Shown here: piece after piece, positions 1-5,789 of the stretch
How the letters are laid out: each line of letters starts with the position of its first letter
How positions within the stretch are numbered: position 1 is the stretch's first letter
NCBI GenBank assembly: GCA_024280975.1
Contig: JAMXLQ010000245.1
Location: 1-10,384 of the forward strand
Origin: Methanosarcina sp.
GTDB lineage: Archaea > Halobacteriota > Methanosarcinia > Methanosarcinales > Methanosarcinaceae
Direction of reading: 5' to 3'
DNA: 10,384 nt
Notes under the pieces: generated by a model
Database searches by the model: none
Told to the model about the DNA's origin: nothing
What the model saw: only the letters and a program-made list of their open reading frames with translations
Translations under genes and position numbers: made by a program

Positions 1-189
1 AAATTTTCGGTTTTTGACTATTTCCCGCCTGAAGAAAAGAGAGAGTTCATTGATATTGCACCCAGGGATGTGGGAAGTCTCATGGAAGAGTTTTTTGCGC
101 GCATCAAGCCGAATAATCTTGAAAAAGAAGAGCCGGAGTCTCAGGCTTCAAATCGATTAGATTTTGGAAGTCTTGCAGAAAAGCTTTGA
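1..189 (+). CDS. C-terminal end of an unrecognised protein (5' partial)
   Basis: Frame 1 is open from the first base to a TGA at 187-189 and gives 62 residues, beginning KFSVFDYFPPEEKREF. The segment is acidic and hydrophilic, has no membrane span and no cysteine, and ends in DFGSLAEKL. Codon use and the absence of stops in an otherwise stop-rich area support real coding. I do not recognise the family from this tail, and the start lies outside the window. The gene is transcribed toward the surface-protein gene on the other strand, so the two converge across a spacer of about 170 bases. Confidence 0.6.
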   Translation, partial: KFSVFDYFPPEEKREFIDIAPRDVGSLMEEFFARIKPNNLEKEEPESQASNRLDFGSLAEKL

Positions 190-262
190 AATTCTTTGAA
201 TTAATTATTTGAAACTTAGCCAGTTTCCTCAATATTTTCCAGTTTATTTTTTGTGTTCCTAT

Positions 263-308
263 ATATTATACAATAAAAAGAGTTGCCTGTCATTCATATT
301 TGAACTTC
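263..308. repeat. Intergenic repeat, copy A (46 bases)
   Basis: This stretch aligns without gaps to 3055-3100: by my count 36 of 46 bases match, and the first 12 bases (ATATTATACAAT) are identical. It lies between the ends of two convergent genes. Its 3' half overlaps a six-base inverted repeat, TGCCTG at 284-289 and CAGGCA at 308-313. Read in one frame both copies give a similar peptide (YYTIKRVAC here, YYTMKRAAC in copy B), so they may be relics of the same small gene or mobile element. The alignment was made by eye. Confidence 0.4.
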
Positions 309-320
309 AGGCATTAAATT

Positions 321-340
321 ACTTGTTATACAAGTTTTTT
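321..340 (+). terminator. Hairpin plus T-run, putative terminator
   Basis: ACTTGT (321-326) and ACAAGT (330-335) form a six-base-pair stem with a three-base loop, followed by a run of six T ending at 340. This suits intrinsic termination of a + strand transcript such as that of the partial gene ending at 189. Read on the - strand, where it lies just past the surface-protein gene, the downstream T content is weaker. The stem is short and AT-rich. Confidence 0.4.
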
Positions 341-361
341 CAACTGAATTAAAACTTTTAC

Positions 362-2314
362 TTATGTTATTTTTATATAATTTGCTCTCGTCTTTGTACC
401 CGTTCCGGCTGCGTTACTCGCACTCAGTGTCACTGAATAGTTTCCTGCTTTTGAATAAGTGTGTCTTGGATTCTGTACTGTTGAATACGTTCCGTCTCCA
501 AAACTCCAGTTCCATGCAGTAGGTGTGTTTGTACTTGCATCAGTAAAGCCAATCGTAATAGGAGCAGTCCCTGAGGTACGTGATCCCCAGAAGCTTACAA
601 CAGGTATTGTTGCATTCTGCGAATTGTTCGCTGTGACTTTTATGTAATTTGTTTTTGTTGTTGTGTTATTACTTGCAGCACTGCTTACTGTCAGTGCTAC
701 TGTGTAATTCCCTGCTTTTGAATAAGTGTGCTTTGGGTTCTGGATTGTTGAATTGGTTCCATCTCCAAAGGTCCATTTCCATGAGGTTGGTGAACCTGTA
801 CTCTTGTCAGTAAAGGATACATTCAAAGGTACTTTTCCTGATGTTACATCACTGGTAAAGTTTGCAACTGGTTTTATTGTCGTTGCTGTCACTTTTATGT
901 AATTTGTTTTTGTTGTTGTATTATTTCCAGCAGCATTGCTTACTGTGAGCGCTACTGTGTAGTTTCCTGCTTTTGAATAATTGTGTGTTGGATTCTGGGT
1001 TGTTGAGTTTGTTCCGTCTCCAAAGGCCCATTTCCAAGCTTTTGGTGCCCCTGTGCTTTTATCCATAAAGGCTACATTCAACGGAATTTTTCCTGACGTT
1101 ACGTTGCTTGTGAAGTTTGCAATTGGTTTTATCGTGGCTGCTGTGACTTTTATATAATTTGTTTTTGTTGTGGTATTGTTACCAGCGGCGTTACTTACTG
1201 TCAGTGCTACTGTGTAGTTTCCTGTTTTTGAATAATTATGAACTGGATTTTTAGTTGTTGAGTTTGTTCCATCTCCAAAATTCCATTTCCACGCTGTTGG
1301 TGATCCTGTACTGTTGTCAGTAAAAGTCACATTCAAAGGTGCGTTTCCTGTTGTAGGGGACGCTGAGAACGCAGCAACCGGTGCCACCGTTCCAGATTTA
1401 TTAGCAACTAAGGGGAGGTAATCAGAATATACACTGCCTGTTATGTTTTTATATGGAGAATCGGAAATCCCGTCCCCATCTCTATCGACTGCAGTGTCGG
1501 AAAATCCGGTACCGTCAGGTTTTCCCCAGAAGTTCCCTCCTATATAAGGCCCACCTATGATATTAGTTCCTGAGGTTTTTGTGATGTTATAGGCATTTCC
1601 GATCCCGTTTCTAATACTTATGTTTGTGTCATTAACATAATTGTTGTAAATTAGGTTTTTGTCACTTCTGGGGCAGACGAAAAGGCCGTAAATAATGTTG
1701 TTTCGAATGGTATTGCCTGATAGTGTGTTGCTGTCAGAGTTGCCAATATGAATGCCCTGAGCTTTGTTATCCGAAACTGTATTTCCTGAAAGGATGTTGT
1801 ATATTGCAGTTCCAAGTAAAATTCCATACTGTCCATTATTTATAGCTGTATTCTCTGAGAGTTTATCTCCCTTGGAATTTAGGACATAGATTCCATAAGA
1901 GTTGTTCAAAAGTTTGTTGTTCTCGATTGTGCAGTTATTGCATGAAGACAGACAGATTCCTGAATAACCGGATCTGGTTGCTCCAACAATCTGAAGCCCA
2001 CTAATTTTTACGTTGTTTGCCTGTATGAAGAAAACGTTGGCACCTGAATTTTTAGCTTTAATAATCGTATTAGCAGGATTTCCAGACTCTGATTGTATAG
2101 TAATATTACTTTTAGTTATATTGATATTTTCAATATAGGTTCCGGGTTTTATAATTATCACATCACCTGAACTCGAGTTATTCACAGCTGTTTGTATCGA
2201 GCTTCCTGGGCTGACGATTATCTCAGCTGCGGCTCCTATGCCTGATATTAATGCTAATATGAGAAAAGCTGCTAATAAAACAGTTAATTTTTTTATTTTA
2301 ATTCCTCCGTCCAT
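362..2314 (-). CDS. Secreted parallel beta-helix (NosD/CASH-like) protein with four PKD domains
   Basis: The 650-residue protein starts with a basic N-terminus and a hydrophobic signal segment (about 8-30, ending GIGAAAE). Residues 31-250 are a right-handed beta-helix with repeated N-N and G-I/G-N turns (IENNKLLNNSYGIYVL, ILSGNTVSDNKAQGIHI), as in NosD/CASH carbohydrate-binding proteins. A calcium-type motif, DRDGDGISDSPY, lies at 277-288. Four PKD domains follow (about 311-391, 396-476, 481-561, 570-650), each with a WxWxFGDGTxST core and a YSKxGNY strand. There are many N-x-S/T sequons. No membrane anchor, PGF-CTERM tail or catalytic domain is visible, so I infer a secreted cell-envelope or matrix protein held by PKD contacts; substrate unknown. 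The Shine-Dalgarno GGAGG lies inside the ORF at 2308-2304, so the true start may be near 2296. Confidence 0.85.
   Translation of the reverse strand: MDGGIKIKKLTVLLAAFLILALISGIGAAAEIIVSPGSSIQTAVNNSSSGDVIIIKPGTYIENINITKSNITIQSESGNPANTIIKAKNSGANVFFIQANNVKISGLQIVGATRSGYSGICLSSCNNCTIENNKLLNNSYGIYVLNSKGDKLSENTAINNGQYGILLGTAIYNILSGNTVSDNKAQGIHIGNSDSNTLSGNTIRNNIIYGLFVCPRSDKNLIYNNYVNDTNISIRNGIGNAYNITKTSGTNIIGGPYIGGNFWGKPDGTGFSDTAVDRDGDGISDSPYKNITGSVYSDYLPLVANKSGTVAPVAAFSASPTTGNAPLNVTFTDNSTGSPTAWKWNFGDGTNSTTKNPVHNYSKTGNYTVALTVSNAAGNNTTTKTNYIKVTAATIKPIANFTSNVTSGKIPLNVAFMDKSTGAPKAWKWAFGDGTNSTTQNPTHNYSKAGNYTVALTVSNAAGNNTTTKTNYIKVTATTIKPVANFTSDVTSGKVPLNVSFTDKSTGSPTSWKWTFGDGTNSTIQNPKHTYSKAGNYTVALTVSSAASNNTTTKTNYIKVTANNSQNATIPVVSFWGSRTSGTAPITIGFTDASTNTPTAWNWSFGDGTYSTVQNPRHTYSKAGNYSVTLSASNAAGTGTKTRANYIKIT
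365..1384 (-). repeat. Four tandem PKD-encoding repeats (about 255 bases per unit)
   Basis: The C-terminal half of the surface-protein gene is a head-to-tail array of four PKD units with about 85-residue spacing. Units 1 to 3 share long identical peptide stretches such as GNYTVALTVSNAAGNN and TKTNYIKVTA, and they are also very similar in DNA (for example AATTTGTTTTTGTTG around 1158-1172, repeated near 646-660 and 902-916). Unit 4 is more diverged (WGSRTSGTAPITIGF). This pattern suggests recent duplication or gene conversion among the first three units. Confidence 0.8.
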
Positions 2315-2338
2315 TTTTAAAATTGAGTGAAAAAAACC

Positions 2339-2350
2339 TATTATAATTCC
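2339..2350 (-). promoter_or_regulatory. Putative TATA box for the surface-protein gene
   Basis: On the - strand this reads GGAATTATAATA, an archaeal TATA-like sequence preceded by purines. It would place transcription start near 2316-2320, just before the ATG at 2314 and about 24 bases before the codon that the GGAGG at 2308-2304 serves. A second strong TATA-like sequence, CTTTATATC (2503-2495 on the - strand), would give a leader of about 150 bases instead. I cannot choose between them. Confidence 0.35.
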
Positions 2351-2822
2351 TCAAATATTTACACTGTATGTCCATACTAATGCACGGATGCAGGGTACTA
2401 CGCTTATCATAAGAATTTAGACACATATAGCAAAATTCTTTAATTAAGCCAAGTAACAAGGTTAAAATTGAATACAAAACAATATAAATATGTTGATATA
2501 AAGCGTTAATAAATGTATTATGTTTCGAAAAAATGATGAGTAAGACTCTTAATTGCAAATAATCTTATTATTTGTAGCTTCTAGCCTTTATTTTGTAACT
2601 TAAATCCTTATTAATTTCAAAAGGGATTTTAAATTAACATAAAATTGTAATTAATTATAATCTTGGTACATATAATTAGATCAAAAATCAAAAAAATAGA
2701 TGTAATAAAACCGGATAAGTTGTATAAAAATAAATTAATAAAAAGTTCCCAGAACTTATATATCGACTTCAAAACTTGATTTTATCCATTTATTCTCCTT
2801 TACTAAGTTCTTATTCTGTTTT

Positions 2823-2853
2823 TTACCTATAACACCTGATATAATATAGGTAA
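2823..2853. repeat. Perfect nine-base inverted repeat
   Basis: TTACCTATA (2823-2831) and TATAGGTAA (2845-2853) are exact reverse complements separated by 13 bases. This could be an RNA hairpin or a protein-binding dyad. Its orientation (TTACC...GGTAA) is opposite to the GGTAA-N6-TTACC operator known for the NrpR nitrogen regulator, so I do not assign it to NrpR. It lies about 420 bases from the nearest clear start codon. Confidence 0.45.
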
Positions 2854-3032
2854 GTAGTCAGGCAATTTTGTAACTTTATTAAATAGGGACTTTCATACTT
2901 TCCCTTGCTTGTATCTCCACCTGTGCTTTGATTATTTGCATCGGCTTGGATATTTTCTGCCTCTATATTCAGATGCTTCCATCATTTTCAATAATTGAAG
3001 AACACGATGTCCTATGAAATTTCTTTACAAAA
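2823..3032 (-). pseudogene. Possible eroded gene remnant, family unknown
   Basis: On the - strand two frames give protein-like text across a less AT-rich patch. One frame (about 3032-2940) reads RNFIGHRVLQLLKMMEASEYRG and then stops. The adjacent frame (2981-2823) gives 52 residues containing NIEAENIQADANNQ followed by STGGDTSKGKYES, with no start codon. One frameshift would join them. Composition and hydrophilic residues look more coding-like than the surrounding DNA, but there is no initiation signal and I recognise no family. Chance is a real alternative. Confidence 0.2.
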
Positions 3033-3054
3033 TTAGGGTATTTTATAGTAGTTC

Positions 3055-3100
3055 ATATTATACAATGAAAAGAGCAGCTTGTCTATATTATTGGAGCTTC
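3055..3100. repeat. Intergenic repeat, copy B (46 bases)
   Basis: This is the partner of the element at 263-308: same length, no gaps, about 78 percent identity by eye. Both copies are followed by loosely similar text containing GGCA and ATTACTT. It lies about 170 bases upstream of the GerW-like gene, whereas copy A lies between convergent gene ends. A shared regulatory role is therefore unlikely, and a dispersed repeat or decayed element fits better. Confidence 0.4.
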
Positions 3101-3220
3101 TTCCGTGAAAGAAGACCCAAATTAATTTTTTGATAGGCAATTACTTAAATATGATTTAGTCCCAATTTAACTTTCCAGAACTTGATTAAATTAATTTAAG
3201 AATAAAAAGAATAGAAAAAC

Positions 3221-3239
3221 TTTATAATCTTTATACAAA
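3221..3239 (+). promoter_or_regulatory. Putative TATA region for the GerW-like gene
   Basis: TTTATAAT at 3221-3228 and an overlapping TTTATACAAA at 3230-3239 are archaeal TATA-like boxes, 31 to 49 bases before the start at 3270. Transcription would begin around 3250-3260, giving a short leader. The purine-rich AGGGGATGGA at 3254-3263 sits at ribosome-binding distance and may be a weak Shine-Dalgarno sequence. Confidence 0.45.
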
Positions 3240-3269
3240 AATATATCCAAAATAGGGGATGGAAATAAA

Positions 3270-3737
3270 ATGGGTGTAGAAGCCACGATCAAAGAAATTG
3301 CAGGTGAACTTGAGAAAATCGCAACTACTAAAACCGTAGTTGGAGAACCTATTACTGCCTCCGGGAAAACAATCATTCCAATTTCAAGAATTACCTTGGG
3401 TTTCGGAGCAGGTGGAGGAGAGGGCAAAAAAGATACCGAATCCGGATATGGAGGAGGCGGGGGTGCAGGCGCGAAGATAGAGCCTGTGGCGTTCATTATG
3501 CTCTCTGAAGAAGAAGCTAGAATCTTCCGGCTCTCTGAACGAAGCGATGCCGGATCAATCCTCAGTTCAATTCCTGATCTTGTGCCTGAAATTATGGACA
3601 AGCTTAAAGGCATGAAAGGTAAGAACAAAAAAGAAGAGAAATCACAAGAACAAGAAATTAAAGGAAAAGAAGCTCCAGAAAAGGAAACTGTAGAAGGAAA
3701 CGAGATCAAGGTCGAAGAAAGGGGATGTTTCCATTAA
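3270..3737 (+). CDS. GerW/YtfJ-family protein (archaeal homologue of a spore protein)
   Basis: The 155-residue protein has the layout of the GerW (YtfJ) family: an N-terminal helix (VEATIKEIAGELEKIATT), then VVGEPITASGKTIIPISRITLGFGAG, a glycine-rich loop (48-67, GYGGGGGAGAK), and an EPVAFIMLSEEEARIFRL strand. In Bacillus subtilis, YtfJ/GerW is a forespore protein needed for normal germination; the biochemical role is unknown, and archaeal members occur in organisms that make no spores. Residues 111-150 form a lysine/glutamate-rich tail beyond the conserved core, ending RGCFH. There is no signal peptide or membrane span, so it is likely cytoplasmic. The next gene encodes a DUF2953 protein, the same partner family as Bacillus YtfI. 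The family call is firm and the function is not. Confidence 0.88.
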   Translation: MGVEATIKEIAGELEKIATTKTVVGEPITASGKTIIPISRITLGFGAGGGEGKKDTESGYGGGGGAGAKIEPVAFIMLSEEEARIFRLSERSDAGSILSSIPDLVPEIMDKLKGMKGKNKKEEKSQEQEIKGKEAPEKETVEGNEIKVEERGCFH

Positions 3738-3754
3738 AATTTTTGGAATTTAAA

Positions 3755-3772
3755 CCTTTTTAAAGGATTTTT
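3755..3772 (+). terminator. Short hairpin plus T-run after the GerW-like gene
   Basis: CCTTT (3755-3759) and AAAGG (3762-3766) can pair, and five T follow at 3768-3772, 18 bases past the stop. The stem is minimal, so at most this is a partial terminator in the spacer before the DUF2953 gene. Confidence 0.3.
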
Positions 3773-3803
3773 CCAAGAACGGGACTAAAAAACACGGACT
3801 TCC

Positions 3804-3823
3804 AGGATAGTTATAGCTATCCT
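3804..3823 (+). promoter_or_regulatory. Hairpin or TATA element ahead of the DUF2953 gene
   Basis: AGGATAG (3804-3810) and CTATCCT (3817-3823) form a perfect seven-base-pair stem with loop TTATAG, followed by a pyrimidine-rich tail. The same bases contain GGATAGTTATA, close to the AGATAGTTATAAAT promoter element at 10235-10247. It lies about 26 bases before the start at 3845, where a TATA box for a leaderless transcript would sit. It could be an attenuating hairpin, a TATA box, or both. Confidence 0.4.
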
Positions 3824-3844
3824 TTTCTCTCTAACCTGTTTAAT

Positions 3845-4789
3845 ATGCTGGTAATCACTCTCCTTCTGTTGTTTTTCCTATTCATTTTATTCATATTTTT
3901 TACAGCAATAGGTCTCACTTTCAAGCTTAATGTTTTAAGTTTGGAAGAGAAGAAGGAATATAGAGGCATGTTTACCATAAAGTGGCTGCTCTTTTCCCAT
4001 ACTTTTTCATTAGAAGAACCCAGTGAAAAAGAAAGTTTTCTTGAAGAACCAGATGAATTGAAAAAAGATAGAACAATAAAAAAGGAGCAAAGTGAAATCG
4101 TTCTGGAGAAAACTGAAAAGGTGCGAGTCGCTACAGAGATACAGGATAAAAATGAAGTATGGAGAAGAGGAGAGAATGAAGAAAAAAGGCCAGATGAAAA
4201 AAAGATAGAAATAGACGAGGATAAAGCAACAAAGATAGAAGTAGACGAGAATAAAAGAAAAAGAAAAAAAGTAGACGAAGAGAAAGAAAAAAGAACTGAA
4301 ATAGATGAAAGTAAGGAAAAAGCAGGCATAATTGCGAGGATACGAGGGCAAAAGAAGCTTAAAACTGAAGAACCTCAAGAAGCGGGAATGACAACTAGAG
4401 AAAAGCTCCAATGGGGTCTCAATGCATTCAAAGCTCTCAGAAAGCCTCTTTTTCGTCTATTTTCCGATTTGCTGAATGGGATCAAAATTAAGCGTCTGGA
4501 ATCTTATATGACTTTTGGCCTTTCAGATCCGGCAGATACGGGGATGCTCTGTGGGTTTATACATGCGGTTGCGGGATTGGCCTATAGCCGGTGCAAGCAC
4601 TGTAGTTTTTTCATTAATCCTGTATTTATGAATCCAATGATGGATTTCCGGGGGGATATAGAGGTCCGTGTAAGAATATATTCTCTTATTTTCCCAGTGC
4701 TTAAATTCATGTTTAACGGGAAAACTTTATCTTTTACTTATTCGATTATTAAGGAAAAACTTTGGGGGAAACGGAAGTTTCATTCCTAA
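3845..4789 (+). CDS. DUF2953 (YtfI-like) membrane protein with a charged repetitive insert
   Basis: The 314-residue protein opens with a strongly hydrophobic membrane segment (residues 2-22, VITLLLLFFLFILFIFFTAIG) and then a strand-like region with FTIKWLLFSHTFSLEE. Residues 58-180 are a highly charged, repeat-bearing linker. The C-terminal part (about 183-307) matches my memory of DUF2953: MTTREKLQWGLNAFKALRKPL, then YMTFGLSDPADTGMLCGFIHAVAGL, then NPVFMNPMMDFRGDIEVRVRI. Bacillus YtfI has this domain and sits beside ytfJ, so the order here reproduces that pair. The function is unknown in both domains of life; I infer a membrane-tethered partner of the GerW-like protein. No Shine-Dalgarno sequence precedes the ATG, and no other in-frame start lies close upstream. 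The next gene begins 16 to 34 bases after the stop. Confidence 0.8.
   Translation: MLVITLLLLFFLFILFIFFTAIGLTFKLNVLSLEEKKEYRGMFTIKWLLFSHTFSLEEPSEKESFLEEPDELKKDRTIKKEQSEIVLEKTEKVRVATEIQDKNEVWRRGENEEKRPDEKKIEIDEDKATKIEVDENKRKRKKVDEEKEKRTEIDESKEKAGIIARIRGQKKLKTEEPQEAGMTTREKLQWGLNAFKALRKPLFRLFSDLLNGIKIKRLESYMTFGLSDPADTGMLCGFIHAVAGLAYSRCKHCSFFINPVFMNPMMDFRGDIEVRVRIYSLIFPVLKFMFNGKTLSFTYSIIKEKLWGKRKFHS
4202..4321 (+). repeat. Degenerate ten-residue repeats in the DUF2953 linker
   Basis: Residues 120-159 hold four approximate copies of a unit of about ten residues built on K-I-E-I/V-D-E-x-K: KIEIDEDKAT, KIEVDENKRKR, KKVDEEKEKR, TEIDESKEK. The DNA is correspondingly A-rich and repetitive (GTAGACGA occurs twice and ATAGACGA once). 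It looks like a helical or disordered charged spacer, prone to length change by slippage. Confidence 0.6.
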
Positions 4790-4823
4790 GCTTTATGAAT
4801 AGGTAATGAGGATACAGATAAAC

Positions 4824-5789
4824 ATGATTAAAGTAGTGTCTCCATCCAGACTGCATCTTACCCTGATAGACCTCAATGCAGAGCTAGGCAGGGTTGATGG
4901 GGGAGCGGGAATCACTCTGGAATCTCCCAGCCTGGAAATTTCTGCAACTGAAGCTGATACTATCGAAGTCATCGGTGATCCTCTTCTAGCAGGCAGAGTG
5001 AAAAAAGCTGCACAGGCTCTCCTTCCGGCAGGAAAAGGAATAAGGCTTCATATTGATAACAGTCTTCCTGACCATGTAGGGCTCGGTTCCGGGACTCAGG
5101 CTGCACTTTCAGCAGCAGTAGCTGTAAACAGGATTTATGGATTAGGAAAAAGCATTAGGGAACTTGCAGTTGCCGTCGGTAGGGGTGGCACATCCGGGAT
5201 CGGAGTTGCCGCTTTTGAAAATGGTGGTTTTATTCTGGATGGGGGACATAAGTTCAAGGATAAGGGTGCATTTTCTCCTTCTTCAGCCAGCCATGTGCCT
5301 CCTGGCCCTGTCCTTTTCAGAAGAAACTTTCCTGACTGGCCTATTGTCCTTGTAATTCCTAACGGAAAAGGGGCCCACGATGCGGAAGAAGTAGATCTTT
5401 TTAAAAAGTTTTGCCCAATTCCCCTCCCCGAAGTTCAGGAAGTTTGCCATGTAATCCTCATGCAGATGCTTCCTGCACTTGTCGAGGAAGATCTGGAAAG
5501 TTTTGGCAGGGCAGTTAACCATATCCAGACTGTAGGTTTTAAGAGAAGGGAAGTCGAACTTCAATCGCAGCTTGTTCTGGATATCAAGGATTACATGCGC
5601 GACAATGGAGCAAGCGGTTCAGGTGTCAGTTCTTTCGGGCCGGTAGTTTATGGAATTGTCGGAAGTATTGCAGAGGGCAAAAGGCTACAGCAGGAGACTC
5701 AGCGCATGCTTGACGAGTCCATTGGCGGGAAAGTCCTGCTCACAAATGCAAGGAACCAGGGTGCGGATATTTCTGGGGGCCCGGATTGA
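4824..5789 (+). CDS. Beta-ribofuranosylaminobenzene 5'-phosphate synthase (methanopterin biosynthesis)
   Basis: This enzyme condenses 4-hydroxybenzoate or a related aromatic acid with phosphoribosyl pyrophosphate, releasing CO2 and pyrophosphate, in the first committed step to tetrahydromethanopterin/sarcinapterin. The protein has the GHMP-kinase-like fold signature of the family: SPSRLHLTLIDLNAELGRVDGG near the N-terminus, DHVGLGSGTQAALSAA (about residue 83), GRGGTSGIGVAAFENGGF, and GASGSGVSSFGP near the C-terminus. The reading frame is open to an ATG at 4806. I prefer the ATG at 4824 because it gives the family-typical MIKVVSPSRLHL start and has GAGG at 4808-4811 upstream, though the 12-base spacing is long. 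Length is about 321 residues, as expected. It follows the DUF2953 gene closely, and its TGA overlaps the TTG start of nop5 (TTGA), indicating cotranscription and probably translational coupling. Confidence 0.9.
   Translation: MIKVVSPSRLHLTLIDLNAELGRVDGGAGITLESPSLEISATEADTIEVIGDPLLAGRVKKAAQALLPAGKGIRLHIDNSLPDHVGLGSGTQAALSAAVAVNRIYGLGKSIRELAVAVGRGGTSGIGVAAFENGGFILDGGHKFKDKGAFSPSSASHVPPGPVLFRRNFPDWPIVLVIPNGKGAHDAEEVDLFKKFCPIPLPEVQEVCHVILMQMLPALVEEDLESFGRAVNHIQTVGFKRREVELQSQLVLDIKDYMRDNGASGSGVSSFGPVVYGIVGSIAEGKRLQQETQRMLDESIGGKVLLTNARNQGADISGGPD

Larger units (their letters stand above)
2315..3220. other. Long AT-rich spacer with dyads and no clear intact gene
   Basis: This divergent spacer between the surface-protein gene and the GerW-like gene is strongly AT-rich. 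It contains a dyad AAGTTC/GAACTT at 2743-2757 directly followed by a TATA-like ACTTATATATC, and a nine-base perfect inverted repeat TTACCTATA (2823-2831) / TATAGGTAA (2845-2853). It also holds a less AT-rich patch around 2880-2990 that may be an eroded gene, and copy B of the 46-base repeat at 3055-3100. A short hairpin, CTTCTT (3097-3102) / AAGAAG (3109-3114), follows. Open frames here, including an 86-codon one ending at 2298 and a 39-codon one at 3014-3133, lack supporting signals. Confidence 0.6.

Noticed and set aside
2298..2558. 86-codon open frame on the - strand overlapping the start of the surface-protein gene
   Set aside because: It covers the likely promoter region, has no ribosome-binding site and shows low-complexity hydrophobic text with no family features, as expected of AT-rich chance frames.
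2823..2853. NrpR nitrogen operator
   Set aside because: The repeat is TTACC...GGTAA with a longer spacer, which is the inverse of the GGTAA-N6-TTACC arrangement.
3014..3133. 39-codon + strand open frame through repeat copy B
   Set aside because: No ribosome-binding site or promoter at proper distance, and odd composition. Its peptide resembles copy A's peptide, but copy A's frame is short and has no start, so a relic is more likely than a gene.
3191..3709. 172-codon - strand frame opposite the GerW-like gene
   Set aside because: It is antisense to a clear conserved protein; its serine/proline-rich text results from the glycine and K/E codons on the other strand.
3817..4411. Long - strand frames opposite the DUF2953 linker
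   Set aside because: They are rich in F, S and L because the sense strand is A-rich (K/E codons); shadow frames only.
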